From: Linepithema humile
Taxonomy: Eukaryota; Arthropoda; Insecta; Hymenoptera; Formicidae
NCBI RefSeq assembly: GCF_040581485.1
Contig: NC_090134.1
Location: 17,103,501-17,167,500, forward strand
Reading direction: 5' to 3'
Length of the DNA: 64,000 nucleotides
A program made the translations under genes and the position numbers. The notes beneath the pieces were generated by a model. It saw only the letters and a list, made by a program, of their open reading frames with translations, had not been told where the DNA came from and did no database searches. The first letter of the stretch is position 1. Each line of letters opens with the position of its first letter. Below, piece by piece: positions 59,747 to 64,000 of this stretch.

Positions 59747-62700
59747 TCTGCGAACGATTTTCGTGTGGTTATCATGAATTTTGCGTCGACTATTTATACA
59801 AACTTTCAACATATCGGTCATTCAAGAATTAATAGTGTAAGATTTTCTTATGATAAGTAAGATGTCGGTAAACGATATTGAATCTATTAGTCTTTGATTA
59901 TGTTGATGAGGACACTGATCTACATTTTTAATATGCGCAAATCGCACCTGCGACTCCGGAAATTTGATCATCCTTCGAACGTACGAGAAGGTACGAGAAT
60001 ATTCTTGTAGACAAGAGTATATAAGGGAGCGCAAAGAGGCCACGAGGCTTTTTCGACTCTTGTGAGTACAGAGACTTTTACTTGTTTATGTTGTGACAAT
60101 AGTTATGAACCAAAATTTATATTTAAAAGAGTGATTCAATTATTGTTTAGAGTATACATTTTATAATGAATTTAGTATCAGATTTTTTAAATCAATTTTA
60201 GTATCAGAATTTTTAAATCAAAAATTTAGAAACTCGTGGGAATGAAATGTTTTGTGTTAATTCTGATGGAACCGTTTTCCATTTGAGATCAGCACGAAAC
60301 AAAGAATTCACAAACACGGAGTGAAAAAAATAGGCGGAATGCACGCTCGTTCTAATCTGTTGAGAAAATCCTTCGGAATCTAAAATTCTGATTTGGCATG
60401 ACATTTGCAAAGAAAAGCGTTGTTTACTCTGAGAAGCAAGAGAAACTCTGTCGAAAGAGAACTCGCGGCAATCGGCCTCGCAGAAGATTCAGAGGAGTTC
60501 TCATGCCCGTATCGATGTGTGCGTGCCTCCTTCTGACTTCCTGTTGGAGGATTATTGGCGTGAAATAAAGATTGCACTCGCGCGCTCGTGCGTGTAGAGA
60601 AGGAACGCGCGATGCGTGGGATAAGAATGTGATACTTGCATATATCTCCATATCTGTTCACTGAAAAGATTACGAATGAATTTTTTGGAGAACGGTCACT
60701 GCCAAAATTTTTCTCTGTCTATTTATTAGCTAAACAAATAATATTTCGCTAATAGTTTACTATTTATGGCTTTTGTACTTTTAATTTTTTCTTGCGACGG
60801 ATATAATATTGCAATCTTTTTATATAATGCAATTTAGAAGTAAATTGAGTTTTTATCCATTTTATTTATAAATATTTTTCTCTATGAATCTATGAATACG
60901 TACTTAATAAATATTAAATACGTAATTAAATATTCTCAAAAGAACTTACCATGGTTTCATCTTCGAATATATAACTGCTCTCTAATAAAATTTTGGTCAA
61001 GTTATGATTCTGTCGATTCGCGGGAGTTTCTAACTGTTTTTCGTGACACGATTCACTCGTTTAATTCACCGCTAACAACTCCACGATGGAGCCGAGCGAA
61101 ACCCGTCTGACTTGCAGCCGCGTCTCTTTTTCGCTATTTTCAGCGCGTTACTTTCACATGGAAGAGACTTTTCAACTGTCCGCGTCCGTTTATGCAACGC
61201 CCCGTCGACTCTTCACGGTCGTGATACTCGGTAGACGTACGACCGATGCTTTAAGTAGAAATGGTATAAGGAGTCATCGGGGTGTTTCAACATTTTATGG
61301 AAAACATTACCAACGCGACTTACGTATTTCCCACGGAAACCGGACGCGCAGCCGCTTCACCCCAAGCTTACGTGAGAACGGAAAACTGATTTTCCGCTAA
61401 GCGTCGCGTAGTACTTTCGATGAAAAAAGAAACTTGCCAGCAAAATTTTTTGAAAAACTCGGTGTCTCATAAAATCTTTCACGTCTTCCGGGTGGCAAAT
61501 GCGGCATTAGCATTATCCCACAGTTGTAACATTTTACGAGAAATTTATGTATCGTCGATAAGAAATAGCTCGAAAAAGGTTCACGTTTCTGGTTTTAAAA
61601 GCACGTTCGTAGAGTTTATGACGTCGCATAAGTTCTCGGTGTTGTTGTTTATTACACAATGTCTGCACACGCGGGACAGTCGTAAAGCTTCAGTGTAATA
61701 TTGATTGATAATATGTTTAAGGAATAACTGCGCTGCGGGTTAGATGTAGCGTCCCGCGACGATACCTTTTTCCGCGTTTTACCGCGTTTGCTGTCGATCG
61801 ATAGCAGGAGCACAAAGGCCTTTACTGCCAGGCGAAACAGTTCGGTTCTTTTGTACAGGCACGTAGTCCGCATTTACGAACCCGACCGTGTAAAGGGTTG
61901 TATCGATTCTGTCACTAATTGTACTGTAAAAATCTTTCCAGTAACATAGTTCAGACGCTCAAAAATTAAATGAAAAAAACAAACATTTTTATTACTTTTA
62001 AAGTCAATATATTTTATCGCGAGATGTGAACTGCGAGAATAATATATGTTAGCACATCGGAGGCTTCGCTCCGTAGAACGTTAAGAGATTAAATAGCACC
62101 TGACGCGCTACGAGACAGGGTTGGCTAAAGCAAGCGCTAAACAATTTAGATCTTGGACAAATATTGGCTCACAGCGGGGCAACGTCGTCTTTGATTACAC
62201 AGCATCTCGGCCTTGGTCCTGCGCCGAAGACGAAAGGCAGGACCGAAAGCGAGTATACACGAGACGCACGGCGCTCGAATTTCGGAAGCAGGTGGTTAAA
62301 GCGTTTGAATCGGTAAGCGAACCCTGCTTCTTCTCTCTACCTCCCGGCGAGACGGCCGCTTGTCCACGAACGACCAAAGCACAAAGGCTTCTGGGCTGGG
62401 GTTTGCTGTGGTTTATTCCGCCAAGAAACCGACCGTCGTCTTAAAGGCCGTCTCGCATGGCGAGAGAACCGGTGAGAAAGGTTGTCCAATTATCGGTCAG
62501 ATAAAATAATCGCAACAATTGCAATATGTAGATCGCTTGGTTAATTGAATGATAAATTAAGACGAGTTATTACGAGTTTTTATGTTGCCTAATCGATAAG
62601 TATCACTTCACTGATTAATGAGTATTTTTTAATAGCGAATAAATATTAAAAAAAGTCGTGTCCGCTTAACAAATAGGCGCGTCCACTCGTCGAGCAAGAA

Positions 62701-64000
62701 TTTATGTGTCACATTTTATTTTATTGTCGCATGTAAATTGTTCAGTAAATTACGACACGTGTTGCATCATGCATACGATATTTGTCTCGACTTGACAAGT
62801 GTCCGAGGCGAGAGTGGAACCGGCTTAACACACATAAGTATTTATCTGCGTCGTTCGGAGACTCGAGAAAGAATGGGAGCGACCTGCGTGCGCGGTTTCC
62901 CGAAAGCGGCCGAAGGGCCGGAGAATTGACAGGGTTAATTATCCGTCCATAAATCGTGAGGAGGACATTGCGGGCGGCTAATTGCGCTTCCTTGCCCGCT
63001 GCTTATTGCGTATGCGTAATTATGTAAATACTTCGTACGGCTCTTTTCTTCGTGCGCCTTCGTGAGGTCGTCGAGGCTCCTTTGTCCCGCGGCGACGATG
63101 AATTTCAATAATTGTGCAAGCGAGTGTGCGGCCGCGTATACGGGTTTTCCGATCTATCAGTCGCCCGACCGATTTTTATCGACTTTCGGGAGTCGAGCGT
63201 TTTGTACGGAGCATCCGTTCGGGGTCCCAATTAATGTCCGGCCCGCAGGGCCTGGACCGGTCAGAGCTACTCGGCCCGCTCGCTCCGCGTCCGTCGGGGT
63301 TATTAGTATAGCCCATTGTCCAACGTCCGCACGATTGCCGAAGCCGGGCATGGGTGATCCATAACCCATGGCTGGGAACGCGAAGGGTGTGCGCGCGCGC
63401 GCGGCGTGTTCGCGAGGAGAAGGCTACGCCACACCGCGAGCGAAGGTCGGCTCCCGATTGTGGGCGAGTGGTAACCTGACGTTACCTGTTTGCCTGCACC
63501 GGTATCCGCGATGCTGTTGCTGCTGCGGTCACGCGTCCGGATGGAAGATATCGAACGTATTTAAGCGGACAAAACGCGCAGGATACCGCCGTAATTTCCA
63601 GGGTTTTCTCTCGCCGTCGTGTCTGCGTGACTCCGGGCGATTACGTGCCGTTCGTATACGTTTCGAGGATACGTTATTTTAATTGCCGGATGTCGCAAAT
63701 CGTCGCGTATTCGACTTAAAGGCCTCGGAATATGTCTGTTCTCTTTGAAATAAATCGGCGCGTTGTCATTGTGCCGCGCGGTTATACATTCGGCGCATCG
63801 GCTCTCTCGCGCCCCGGCTTCCACCAATTCGCTTGTAAACGTGTTGTCGCCGCCGATGTAGCAATCTTGTCACGCAGGGGTATTAAATAATTAAATATAT
63901 TAACCGGTCGATCGTGTTTGTACCAAGTTCGCGCGGTCCTCTTGTCTTGTTTGACATATTGCTAATATATCTCGTGTGATCATCATTGATTAATGGATAT

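Larger units (their letters stand above)
41289..64000. other. CpG-rich gene-poor region (giant intron or desert)
   Basis: I read all frames and found no stretch with recognisable protein motifs or chains of phase-compatible exons. Open frames up to 213 codons (58404-59045, minus) and 181 codons (56311-56856, plus) are arginine/serine-rich and match no family I know; they sit in CpG-rich DNA where long frames arise by chance. GC-rich islands with exon-like or promoter-like texture occur near 47.8-48.4 kb, 52.2-52.5 kb, 55.7-56.0 kb and 58.2-59.1 kb, and could be alternative promoters, enhancers or noncoding exons. No tRNA or other structured RNA was recognised. Confidence 0.4.

Overview
The window looks like nuclear DNA of a holometabolous insect, most likely a hymenopteran and possibly an ant. 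Supporting signs are AT-rich introns with GT/AG boundaries, a eukaryotic tRNA without an encoded CCA end, short (TTAGG)-type repeats, a CpG-rich gene-poor flank, and a type IX-like FACIT collagen. The species assignment is inference. All multi-exon models below were built by hand from reading-frame continuity, splice-site phase and recalled family sequences; no search was run.

Layout. 1-3137 (-): the 5' part of a two-finger C2H2 protein that runs off the left edge. 3763-3835 (-): tRNA-Arg(ACG). 4.1-6.0 kb: a repeat cluster with a palindrome, stem-loop motifs and a nested inverted repeat. 6090-14889 (+): a 19-exon type IX-like FACIT collagen with a thrombospondin-N domain, Gly-X-Y blocks and a FACIT C-terminal tail. 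14.9-19.0 kb: intergenic. 19007-27786 (+): dystrobrevin, with EF-hand region, ZZ finger, coiled coils and polyQ, plus a phase-matched candidate alternative last exon carrying a hydrophobic segment.

29.7-39.2 kb is a compact cluster of four genes: TRAIP/no poles (-) and ZNF277 (+) are divergent with 135 bp between start codons; ZNF277 and XPF/ERCC4 (-) are convergent with overlapping poly(A) hexamers; an UPF0669 (C6orf120-like) secreted protein (-) lies 157 bp upstream of XPF. TRAIP and XPF both act in DNA interstrand crosslink repair. The collagen and dystrobrevin are, by family, matrix and matrix-linked cytoskeletal proteins, but nothing here shows that they are co-regulated.

39.2-41.3 kb holds a diverged tandem duplication of noncoding sequence, a CTCF-like motif, an initiator-like element and a GC-rich candidate first exon ending in ATG just before a splice donor. 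From 41.3 kb to the right edge I find no convincing coding exon. This CpG-rich sequence, with simple repeats, could be a very long first intron or an intergenic desert.
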